DNA of 64,000 nucleotides from Armillaria gallica (Eukaryota > Basidiomycota > Agaricomycetes > Agaricales > Physalacriaceae): positions 5,363,001 through 5,427,000 of the forward strand of contig JBANDB010000007.1 in assembly GCA_037576215.1 (NCBI GenBank), given 5' to 3'. Below the pieces are notes generated by a model. It saw only the letters and a list, made by a program, of their open reading frames with translations, had not been told where the DNA came from and did not search any database. This document shows, one piece after another, positions 46,961-57,485 of the stretch (its first letter is position 1; each line of letters opens with the position of its first letter). A program made the position numbers and the translations under genes.

Positions 46961-47193
46961 TGTTGGAAGGAGTACTCCCTGGAGAGCACTCCTGCTGATT
47001 CAGATGTCTGCATGTGACTCTTACGATACCTATATATCTAGATTCCCTCTCTTGCCTTTCTCCTCAGTTGTTTTCATCATCTGTTCAAGACCTGAGGAGG
47101 TTAGTTGTTGTTCTTTCAATTTTGTTCCACCTTTTACTTACTGTACCTTTAGCTCACATACTCGTGTGATTGGTACAGGTGTTCATCCTGACA
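46961..47193 (+). repeat. copia 3' LTR
   Basis: Starts TGTTGGAAGGAGTACTC and ends CATCCTGACA, followed by the TTATG target duplication. About 13 differences from the 5' LTR, nearly all transitions. Confidence 0.93.
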
Positions 47194-47306
47194 TTATGCA
47201 TTATGTGATATGCATATCTAGCTGAATTCACTGCTCCCCGAGCTGGTTCCCATCCAATTCATATGCAGAGTTGGATTTATGCATTTTGATATCATGCATT
47301 TCGAGA

Positions 47307-49157
47307 TAGAGCTGCATGCCATAGCCATATAGTATGGTTATTAGTAACCGTGATATGGTATATGGGCCGAAGCCGAGAGCACCAAAATGGCTCTTCATAC
47401 AGAACGGTATATGGCGATTCTGTCACCGTCTCAGGTCCTCAGATACGGCCATCCAACGGCGTAATACGGCTTACTGTTACACCTGTCATTATGCACGCAA
47501 ACAGCCAGGCTGCATCATCTGTCACGTCCATCTCCTATTTCTGTACACGCTTTTGAGTGCCCACCCTGCCGCAACAGCACCAGGACCTATCAGCTTTCCA
47601 TTCTTAGACCCTATCTGATCTGGTTTGGGTTGTGAGTTGCTGAGAGTGTCGTTGAGAGAGTCATATTGACAGTGGAGATCAAGGTGTGTTTTTGAGCCTA
47701 TACTCTTTGACTGCATCTCTGACATGTCCCAAACAGTTTTGTGTCAATATTCCATACATACAGATGCCTTTTCTTGATTCTGTTCCATCTCTGTAACTGC
47801 CCAGTCAATATCACTTGCTTTCTCTAGCCATCTGCTGTAGGGATGCCCACTGTCCCTGTACATACGGTGGATACGGGTGCTGTATATATGGTACTGTACC
47901 TGTACTGTCAGGCCTTTCAGCAGTCATTTTACGGTATGGTTTATGGTACGGCATCGGCCCATATAACCCATAGTGTAATACGGCAGTACAGCCATAAATA
48001 CAGGTATCTGTAAAAAGGCCCAGGAACGCGTGACGTGGCTCGACTTTGCCTGCATTCAATGAGGTGCTCGACTCTATGCTTGTTTCTCAGCACACTGCAC
48101 ACCGTTTCTTCTTAATACACGCTGTTGAGTACATCATTCAAGGCATCGCTTCAACACACGCACCCTTGCTTATGCATAATATGACAGACTTTTCACCACT
48201 AAAGGCTTGAGTCATTGTATAAAGGGCTGCTCCCTAGTTGTTTTGAAACTCGGATGACGATTGAGTACTTATTGTCCTGTCTCTGATTGCTCTCAATATG
48301 ATCTATCAGTTGAAACCCCTCACCAAATACTGAAGTAATACATATGGCTTCATCAGAAAACAAGTTGATGTTCACTGGATGACCTTTGTTCCTTTGAAAA
48401 GTCTTCGGCACGTCCATGCTGAGGCATGATGCTTTAACTCATTTCATCCCTGAACGACAATCCCTGGTATCAACATGAGTTCACCATGAAGGCTCTGTTT
48501 GGCATTGAAAGTGTTGCAAAGGCATGTTCTTATTCTCAATCCATAAGTAAACAACCATTTTACTGCTAGTAATGCATGTTTTTGATTGAATCTAGCTGTC
48601 ATACCTTACTACCAGGCCCGTATCGACCATATGACCATAATACAGCCATACTGTCACCCATACTGTACCATCATGCTTGCCCAATGCCATTTATATGGTA
48701 CGGGTATGGGCTACCCATACCCATCACATTCCCATAATCTTTACGGCTGTACCCATATACAGGTACGGTGGGCATCCCTAATCTGCTGGTGCATGAAATA
48801 TTCCAACCCATTTTATTACACTTGGACAGCCACTAAAATTATCGAAATTATACTGCACTTGTACCTTTTCTTGGTGTTCCAACTCCTCCTGGGATATAGC
48901 TGACCATCCAGCAGGTAAAAGATGAAAAGGTATCCATTTTCTCTTCCTTCATTTATGATCCATGATACAAATTGACTTTGACATATTTATTCCTACATGT
49001 ATGTTCGTAAACGGCCATTGATGGCCGTAAGGTATCTGTACCGATGCTGACAAGGCTTGAGATCTCAGTTGATGGTACGGTATACAGATGTTTCCATAAC
49101 CGACTGAGGCCATGACTTTATGGCCGTATACCATATATGGTACGGCACGCAGCCCTA
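47307..49157. mobile_element. hAT-type element, outer copy, split by another hAT-type element
   Basis: Left end TAGAGCTGCATGCC and right end (reverse complement) TAGGGCTGCGTGCC differ at two positions. An exact 8 bp target duplication TTTCGAGA flanks it (47299-47306 and 49158-49165). The two outer halves total about 900 bp and carry GTATACGG/CCATATATGG palindromes. The middle is occupied by a complete related element (47838-48780). No transposase read in the outer halves. Confidence 0.9.
47838..48780. mobile_element. hAT-type element, inner copy (943 bp)
   Basis: Terminal inverted repeats TAGGGATGCCCAC are perfect over 13 bp and shared with the MITE at 18698. The exact 8 bp target duplication is ATCTGCTG (47830-47837 and 48781-48788). 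The ends hold repeats of the TACGGTA/CCCATAC type, while the middle (about 48010-48590) is different sequence with no transposase motif. The middle may be captured DNA or a relic of the original gene. Confidence 0.93.
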
Positions 49158-49165
49158 TTTCGAGA

Positions 49166-50188
49166 TAGTCGACTGTATATTTATTTCCCACCAAAGCTGT
49201 GCAGATCTAAATTTACCTGGTAGTTGTACACTTTTGTGAATTGACCGCTTGACATCCTTTTACGTTCTTTGAATTCTAGTACTTTGTTCAGCATCATTGC
49301 TCTATGATGTGCCCAGTCCTTCATTGATAGAAGGATTTTGTATAGATAGAGATCAATCAGCTGCATGCTACCCACCAGATCAAGAGGGCACTGCCCAAAA
49401 GACCTTAGATGCATGTCATGCTCAAAACAAACCACGGCCTTGGCCAAATGCAGACGCAAATCAACTAACCCCCCCACGGGTGCAAAAATACCAACAAAGT
49501 TCGTTACTCTACTACACATCACATGTTGAAACACCCGGAGAATCCAGATTCAAGAGAGGAGGGACTGGGACAAGAGGGAAGGAGTGTGCCTGAGGACCTG
49601 TACCTCCACCGCATCTTAGTAGCTAGTGTACTTGCGGCGGTTAATTAAATGCAGAGTTCAAAATAAAATGAAATGAAATGAAAAATCAGCTGCATGCCTC
49701 ACCGAGGACCGGTACTACATACTTACTAGCCGGGGATAACCGGGTTTCAACTGTCTCGCCTCTACTACTAAGCGTGCCCGGTGTTACAAGCTGAGATCCG
49801 AATGGCGAGCATCATGATGTTGGCGTCGACTTAACTTGCACTTTCTTACGGTATGCAAATTCTCTGAAAGGACTGTTCGGGGCACAATTCTCAACCCTCA
49901 AAATGATGCATACCTACAGGCCTGCCACGTCTCATGATGGACAAGTTTCAATGTCAGCGAGATGTCTCTTATGTCAATGTCTTCTGCGGGTGCACCATGC
50001 ATGGCTCTGCAGCATTGCTGAACGACAATAATTCAAATGATCTGAAAGATGACAACAAGTATAAAAAGTTTTAGAGAAAGATATCTACACAAACGAATTA
50101 AGTGCATGATTATGAAGCATATGTAGGAAAGGCTAGTAACATTGTTTATAGTATGATGCAAGATAGTCGGGCCAGCATTTCTCGCTGT
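49166..50188. other. No gene recognised
   Basis: Sequence between the nested hAT elements and the MFS gene. It contains a short AAATG repeat (GAAATGAAATGAAA near 49670). A 98-residue frame at 49297-49593 has no recognisable features. The right end should hold the MFS 3' UTR. Confidence 0.5.
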
Positions 50189-52428
50189 CTATCCAGTGGG
50201 GGCAGCATTACCAGCCTGTGGCTCCTTTTCCTGGTCCACTCGACCCTGTTTGTCAACAGCGCCCCAATCGGAGTCAACCGATGTATGAAGGCTCATATGC
50301 CGCATGAAGAACGAAATCAAGAGTCCTAAACCACTGATGCCAGCCATGACTTGCCAGACGAGCTGGAGACTAGAAGCAAATGCGGCCCGGACCTCTCCTA
50401 GAAGCGGCTCTTCAAGTTCTCGCAGAAGGGGGATAACGTCGAATACTACGTCACTCTGCAGTGAGAATTGAGTCAGTAATTGCTGCGGGAGTTTCTTGAC
50501 GAGTTGATTCTGGAGGATAGTGCCTCCTATCGTTATGCCCCAAATCTGTGTATGCATTAGTCACGTACCGTACAGATGAATATGATTTACTTACTTGCGC
50601 GAATATCCTCACGAAGGAGAAGAAGGAAAGAGCAAGTGCAGTAGAAGATATGGGCAAGGGTGCAAGGACTGGGAAATAGAGGCATGAAAAAATGACGCCA
50701 AAACCTGCTCCGGCGATGATTTCAAAGCCGATGATAGTTGCAACCGCGGTTGTACTGCTGGCAGAACCAAGGAGGCCCATTCCGACAATTCCTGTAATCC
50801 AGCCAAACCAAAGTTGTGGACGATACCGTTGGGTTACTTTGACAGAAATACCAGCGATGGCAGCGAAGGGCGGCGCAGAAAAGGAGAGCCCAAACAACTG
50901 AACACCTGATTTAAGGGGGGAAGATCCTTTGCAGACCTGAAAGTAGAGGGGCATGTAATCTTGAACCGGATGAGTACGTGAGCCAGAGAGTCAGATGAAA
51001 TTCTTACAAACAAGTGCGAGAAATGGTATCGGAAGAATGAATGTCTGTAGATACCTGAATGATATATCAACAATGTAGGCATAGGGAACGGAAGAGAAAG
51101 AGACGTACCCGCTAAGAGTTGTACGATTACCCAGAAGCACTACAGGTACCTAAAAACCTGTGATTAGGAAAGAAAAACTAGGTTCTCCGAGACTTACCAA
51201 AGGTTGTTTGGCCAACCGGATTTCATAGAGAAAGAAAGCTGCCAAACCCACGCTACCAACGCAGAGAGGCAGGAGAACGTGCCAAGAAGACCATTCATAT
51301 GTCAATCCCGCCCAAGTCAGCGCAATGGCAATGGACGTCGAAGATGATATGATCAGGAAGTTACCGCTAGAAAAGGGATGAGCCGTCGATCTCGAAACTC
51401 AAAGTACATCTGAGACGAACGTCCAGTCCATGAGATGCATAATTTCTGCCCATGTCCTTTCCGGAGTTCTGAGGTGTAGGCACGTCAAAACAAGAGTAGC
51501 GGCAACAAAAGCAAGAGGAAGGTTGATATCTTGAATATGTCATTGGATGATTGGTGGAGGAAGGTGTCCTGACACTTACAAAAGATCCATCTCCACTGGC
51601 CTGTCTGAGAAAGCACGCCTCCTACAACAGGTCCAATAGCAGAAGCGAGGCACCACGTGCTACAATGTTTCAGTGAGAAAAAGAGGACAGTGAAAATGAT
51701 AATGAGAGGCGCACACGTAATATAATCCATTGAAAAGTCCACGCTCGCTCAGCGGAACAAGGTCCGAAAGAATGATAGCAGAAGTAGTGAATATCCCAGC
51801 TCCCCCGAGACCTTGCACAGCTGGCAGGGAAAAGATCAGGGTCATATCGCAATAAAGTTAAGGATTGGAACCCACTTCGGCCAGCGATCAGCATAGTCAT
51901 GCTCGTAGCTGCACCGCACAACACACAACCGACAGAAAATATAGTAATAAAGGCCAGCGCTACTGCTTTACGTCCGAACGCCTGTATATAGAAGTATCGG
52001 CGACTGATTTGAAAAAGTAAGAACGAAAAATACCTGGGCAAGCGCACCTGTAGCAGGCATCAAAGCAGCGCAGGCAATATTGTAGGCGGATCCTACCCAA
52101 ACGTATGTGTTACCGCCATGCAGCACGTCAACAATTGTGGGGAGAGCATTCGACATGATTGTCTGGATATAATGCAATATCAGCGTGCTGTTTCACACTA
52201 AACATGCTGGAACAATGTTACCCCTTCCATGAGAGCGAGGAAGCTAGACAGGTTTATTGCCAATATCACAAGCCAGAATGAGGCTGAGCGAGCCATTCGA
52301 CAGTACTCTGAGCTTTCGATAAGGAGGGGAGGGGGGGGGTATGGGCTGAGGGTCTCGAATGTACGAGAAAAGAAGGAAGTTACACAATGTCCAGCGCTAG
52401 AAGTATGCTGTACTTCTATAAGCACCAT
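50189..52428 (-). CDS. MFS drug/metabolite exporter, 14-TM (DHA2-like)
   Basis: A plasma-membrane major facilitator transporter, probably a drug:H+ antiporter. The N-terminal helix SFWLVILAINLSSFLALMEG is followed by NALPTIVDVLHGGNTYVWVG, then LAFITIFSVGCVLCGAATSM, then VQGLGGAGIFTTSAIILSDL and AIGPVVGGVLSQTGQWRW, the antiporter motif C region. Later helices include PPFAAIAGISVKVTQRYRP, FGWITGIVGMGLLGSASS and LVWQVMAGISGLGLLISFF, then a polar tail ending NAAPTG, TAG. About ten short introns were read by eye. Start 52428 gives an unusual N-terminus containing PYPPPPLL; the Met at 52296 (MARSASFW) is an alternative, or an upstream exon may exist. It could export the product of nearby enzymes. 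Confidence 0.88.
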
Positions 52429-53410
52429 TACTCGAACGTGATGATGGAAAACTTCCTCGCGTGTGCTGTTACATCGTGAGAGTGATGGTGAATGGCCTCT
52501 TCAGTTGCTTTTGGTTCGGTTCGGCGGTTACTACTTATTAGGCCGGTTAGCGTTCGGCTTCGGTCGACTTTTTGTGAGCTATACCCATTTATAGCTTTTA
52601 GCCGAGCCGAGCAGCCCAAAGATGTTATCTCGGCCCGTACGCTTCTCTCACAGGATTCTCAGCGTCGCTCACTGCTCTGCAGCCGGGTCATCTCATACTG
52701 ATGTTATAGATAACGGCTCGCACACTGCCTGTAATTTGTCGCCATCTGCATCTCTGGAAGGAGAAGACCCGACGGTGCTCCTCTAGGCTCGATACCAGCC
52801 AACCTGGTACTGAAAAGGAGACCATGGTCGTTATTCCGTCCCCCATCCCCTCAACAGGAACTACACGACCTCGTTAGACTGGTTTGAGTCTAGTGCTCCT
52901 CAACAGAATCTGAAACTCCATCTTGAAAGTTGATGATATGGAATCTGGCCGGAATCCGTTGGGCGCAATATGGTCAAACTACATGGGCGTTTTGAAATGA
53001 CAGGGGAGTACTTTCTAGGGTGTCGGCCCCGGGCAAGCCCCAATACGTCGTTCTCTTCGAACTCGCGTTGATAGAAATGGAACATCAAGTGGGTTCTCCT
53101 TTGCTTCTCTTGGACTTCAAACGGGTGTTCATTGTTCAAAAGCATCTTCAATTTAAGCGTGCGATCAAAGCTGAACCCACCCAAGCGGCTATTTTGATGC
53201 ACTCCGGTTCGCAGGCCTATTGCTGTCTCCTGAACATACCGGTGATAAATCTGGCCCTCAACTTTTCTATGCACCGAACTGCGATCCATATGGATAGAAC
53301 GATATGATGATGAAGATATCACAGATCGCAGGGAGCGCTCATGTCCTCAATTGATTCAAATCATGTATTTTCCGTGACCAAAGCATCAACAAGAAGCGCG
53401 GGGATAACAA
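52429..53410. other. Divergent intergenic region
   Basis: Lies between the 5' ends of the MFS gene and DUF6534 gene B. TTCGG-rich words occur at 52505-52570. The frames at 52900-53322 (minus) and 53020-53307 (plus) have no known domain. Confidence 0.5.
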
Positions 53411-53418
53411 TATATAAG
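53411..53418 (+). promoter_or_regulatory. TATA box of DUF6534 gene B
   Basis: TATATAAG 48 bp before the ATG at 53459, at the spacing seen for the paralog at 32524. Confidence 0.55.
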
Positions 53419-53458
53419 TTGCCCAGATTTTGACATTCTTCTTCACAAGTGCTTTCAA

Positions 53459-55469
53459 ATGTCGGAAGGCTCCCTCAACAGTACTTTTGGTGCATTCCTC
53501 ATTGGGGCTATAGTCTCTGCATGGTCCGTCATACATCCGTTGTAGTACTCTTCTGGTTCTGACTCATCGTCTATGTCACAGGTTATTTGGTATTACGTGT
53601 GCGCAGACATGGTACTATTACGGACATTACTCCGATATTGTCTTCGTCAAGGCTTTAGTGAGCATTTTCAACTGTTTTCTCTGCGATTAGCTGACATATT
53701 TACAGGTTGGCATTGTCTGGTATGCGTACCAAAACATTTATCAAGTGGTCTGACACGTCAATTAGGACTTTGGAGGCTATACACGCAGCCTTTGCATGTC
53801 ACGCAGCCTACTTCTACGTTGTAACGCAATACGGGAATCCAGCAGGTTTGGCCGACGCGACTTGGTAAGCCAACTCCATGTATTCAAAAAACTGGGACCT
53901 AAACGCTTTCCAGGACAGCGTCTGTGAGTTTCTCCCCTCGTCCACGCGAATGTTACCGATCCTTGTTGGCTGAGCTTACCGTATGTGTAACGGTACGTGA
54001 CTCGGTACATTACCTGGCACTTTCCAGCACTAATTGGAAGGGGGAGTAGGGCATCATCACTTTGATGGTCCACTTATTTTACGCCCGGCAACTGTATTTT
54101 GGTCAGCGCCAGATCTGTAACCAAATTCAAAGACATTAACATATCTTTCCCAGTATCCAACCGCAACGTTTTTCTAGTGTCCGCCCTTGTGAGATTCACT
54201 TACTCCACCTCATTTAATGGTGAAATTTACTTCTGAACCAGCTCTTCCTCGCAGTGTGTCGCGTGGGTGAGTGCTTCATCTTGTACTTGCACCTATTACC
54301 ACCGATTAATTAACCATCATCTAGCAACCAGTGCAGGTGCGTATTGCAAAAGCCAAGATAAGCAGTTCTAACCGACACTTGACTTGTATCTGCAGCGATT
54401 GCCGGCTTGAGGTTAGTGCTGGACTCACATCTCAAAATCTTTAACTCACCAGCACCGTTAGCATGAAGCTGAAGTCTTACGCTTTGTTTGAAACGCCAGC
54501 TATGACTGTAAGCGCCGTCGGTACGAAGAGATGCCTTGACACATTCTTAACGCTACATACGCAGAACATAATGAAGGTTGCTATGAGTCTTTATCTAGGA
54601 ACGGACGTCTTAGTCGCCGCATCCCTCTGCTACTATCTTCACACCAGTCGCACGGGACATAAACGGTACGACCTTTCGCGCCTTGAGACTCACGATTCAA
54701 TATCAAGGCTCCAGCACCGATACCCTCATCAATAAACTCATCATCTACGCCATCAACAATGGACTCCTCACTGGGCAAAGGCATTCTATTCTTTTATGTC
54801 TCTTGATTAACGACGTTCGTTTTTTAGTGTGATGGACCTCCTCGTTATAATCTTCGTGAGTGTTCTTTCAAAATACCTGCATATCGTCTGCTGAAACTGA
54901 CGCTATCCAGGAACAAGTCTACCCTAGCAACCTCGTATATCTATCTCTCTACCAAGTTGTAGCGAATTGTAAGCTCTGAAGCTCAATTTTTTTACAATGC
55001 TTTCGCTGACTTGTGGACAAGTATATTCGAATTCCTTCCTTGCCACGTTCGCCTTTTATCGTTGAGTGCAATTATCAGCTCGGCTAAAGTCTTCCAGATT
55101 GAATTCCCGGAGACCTACGAAGATGACGCATACTGACAACAAGTTCTCTGCCGAAGATAATATTTTAAGATTCAACAACTTTGACGTGAATATGTCGCCT
55201 TTGCAAGAGCCCTCGAGGACCTCCGGAACTGTGAACACGGTACGGCACCCTCCCCTTTTCCCCTTTCTCTCGCATCCTTCAACCGGCTGATTGGTTACTA
55301 CTACTGGAACCAGCAACATATCGATATCCATATCACTAGATCCACCGAGACTATCCAACACGGTGATGATAGTAACTCTTCTGTGAGTATGGCATGATCC
55401 CGTGGCTTCGTACCACTTACCTTACTCCGCCGCTAGCCTGAATTTGCGCCAAAACCCACGCAACTTTGA
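53459..55469 (+). CDS. DUF6534 multi-pass membrane protein (gene B)
   Basis: Paralog of the gene at 32524. Start MSEGSLNSTFGAFLIGAIVS, then LFGITCAQTWYYYGHYSD and LVGIVW. After several introns come IITLMVHLFYARQLYF and SNRNVFLVSAL, then the DUF6534 core: GTDVLVAASLCYYLHTSRTG, then KRTDTLINKLIIYAINNGLL, then SNLVYLSLYQVVAN and VYSNSFLATLNSR. The polar tail ends PEFAPKPTQL, TGA at 55467-55469. One intron (about 54776-54828) seems to use a GC donor, where gene A has a GT donor. Exons between 53700 and 54060 are the least certain; the sequence there (near 53810) is hard to join and could hide a lesion. Function of the family unknown; about seven membrane segments. Confidence 0.82.
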
Positions 55470-56740
55470 ATCTTTTTGTGTACCATTATTGAGATAGCAG
55501 GCAATAATGCTCGACATTGCTCTGCTTGTATTTATTTGTTATCCGTGTGTATTTATGGAGCTTCAACCGGATCCGCACCGCGAGGTTTTCCGTCCATTTC
55601 ACTGGGTGTCGCACGCTCCAAAAGGAGCAAAAAGAATTAAAAAAGAAAGACTTCGGGAGACCATCAGAGACCAAAAGCGGCTGTCCCGACATCAAATTTT
55701 GTCAACTTCTAAGTTCGAAAATGGCCAAGGGAGTGTAAATGGAGAGCTCTTTGAGCTTGCCATTTCATATTTTTTGGCTCAGGTAAGCTTAATGTGCATT
55801 GAAACAGGTATATGAGTATGTTACAAGACTTTTCTACTGTACAATCATGAGAATAAATTGTAATAGTGTCCACACCTGAAGGATGGACCCAGTATGATAA
55901 GCCATGAATTTGTTGCGGTGTAAACATCTTTTCTGACCATTTCTCCTGCATGCTTGCTGCATGCAATCCTGTTCACAAGCTTCATTTTGAGCTTGTTGGC
56001 TTCAAATCTAAGTGAATGGATGTACAGAGGAGGAGGAAAGTACATCTAAATATACTCACAGCATCTAGCAGAATTTAAATGTGAGGAGGACACACAAGCA
56101 TAAGAGTTGTCGCAGTGCATCACAGGCAGTCTGTGCTGACTTGGAAATATCAGACTGATGGCAGATAGCATAGGGGCATGGTAGATAATTTTTGGCAGGA
56201 AAAACACTTTTCTCAAGTATTGTGCTACACAGGATGCTTTGTTTTCCCCAGCTTTAGCAGCCCATTAATCATTGTATATTGCATCTACAGTTAAATTTTA
56301 GGGCCTAAAGGTAAAGAAATGGCACCAGAAAAAATCAACAAAAGTGTGGTGTATTACTACCCTTTATGGGCATGGCAGATAACTGACTGTGGAAACCCAG
56401 CAGAACTGGTGGTAAACCCACTGCAAAACATTGTGTTGTATATGATGGAGTGGAAGTCTGCATGCATTGGAGTAATCCAGAGTACTTACTGAAGTCATAT
56501 AGCATCTAGTCTGAGTCTTCTCACTGAGGTGAGGGGACAAGTCTGAAACTGCACCTCTGATCCAGGCATATGACCGCAACTGTTGAGGAGTCACGTCCAT
56601 CAGATCCAATGATAGTTATAATCAGTAGGGCCTGCAATAAAAGTCTGATAAGTTTGTATGCTACTATTGAGTCTGTTTCCTTTATACCCTTTTGGTCTGT
56701 ATCCAAAACACTCTTGAAACATTGCCCTAAGCAACATTTC
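55470..56740. other. No gene recognised
   Basis: Contains a 102-residue frame (55507-55815, Lys/Arg-rich KKERLRETIRDQKRLSRHQ) with no recognised family and no promoter or splice support. The remainder is AT-rich without clear features. Confidence 0.45.
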
Positions 56741-57004
56741 TGTTGGAAGACCTAGGTCCTTATTTGTGTGATTTACTTTACTTTCTTTTATCTGATGCAT
56801 GCCATGCATTCTTAGTCATATGATTTTCATGTGATGTCACAGACACTTAAATACCAGTTTTCCTTTCTTTCCCTCCTCAGTTGCTTATCCATTCCCAAGC
56901 CCTGATGAGGTCAGTATATTTCTCATTTACCTACCTATGTGATTCTAACAGAAACTCTTAGATAGCTAATATTCGTGTCTACAGTACAGGTACCTGGTCT
57001 AACA
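56741..57004 (+). repeat. copia-type LTR, relative of the 38566 element
   Basis: Starts TGTTGGAAGACC and ends GGTCTAACA. It shares the TGTTGGAAG start and a CCTCCTCAGTTG/CCTGATGAGGT block with the copia LTR above. Directly after it is GGTTATGGGTTG, the same type of primer binding site, so it is the 5' LTR of a truncated element rather than a solo LTR. The rest of that element is cut by the gypsy LTR at 57033. Confidence 0.75.
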
Positions 57005-57032
57005 GGTTATGGGTTGTTGTTTTTAGACAGAA

Positions 57033-57485
57033 TGTTATGATTTATTTATTTTCTTTACCTAAGCACCTCTTATCTTATCTTATCTTCAGCACTTACTCTT
57101 ATCTTATCTTTAGATACATGACTTCATGGAGTCTTCACATCGCGATATGGTCATACTCGGTAGACATGTACTTTCTCACACGTCGCCCTCAGTATTAGGA
57201 CCCCCACTTGGTCACCATGTACTCGACTGTGTGGTCACTGTGTTCTTACCTTCCTTTTCTTACATGGTGCCCTTATTATTCAGACCCTCAATTCTAGTAT
57301 ATAAGTAGTGTACTCAAAGCTGTATATTCCCTAGCTTTGAGCTAACGTTTATTCATACCGAAACACATTCATTCTCGCTAAGCGCTAAAGTGTTAGTCTT
57401 GATCTCCTTTCTTCACAAGACCATTGGTGATTGTACGAACACGATACAGCCATTGTTTACTCTTGATTGGAGTTCGGGTCTAACA
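57033..57485 (+). repeat. Solo gypsy LTR (453 bp)
   Basis: Starts TGTTATGATTTATTT and ends GGGTCTAACA. It matches the LTR at 3516 through ATATAAGTAGTG, AGCTTTGAGCTAACGTTTAT and ACTCTTGATTGGAG. The flanks CAGAA (57028-57032) and CAGGA (57486-57490) are a probable 5 bp target duplication with one mismatch. No internal region remains. Confidence 0.85.

Larger units (their letters stand above)
38566..47193 (+). mobile_element. Ty1/copia retrotransposon, full length, decayed, with nested pogo element
   Basis: Two 233 bp LTRs (38566-38798 and 46961-47193) are flanked by an exact 5 bp target duplication TTATG (38561-38565 and 47194-47198). Between them are a primer binding site, gag remnants, protease, integrase, RT and RNase H in copia order. 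A 2.9 kb pogo-like transposon at 40627-43514 interrupts it between gag and protease. By hand alignment the LTRs differ at about 13 positions, 12 of them transitions. Confidence 0.95.
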
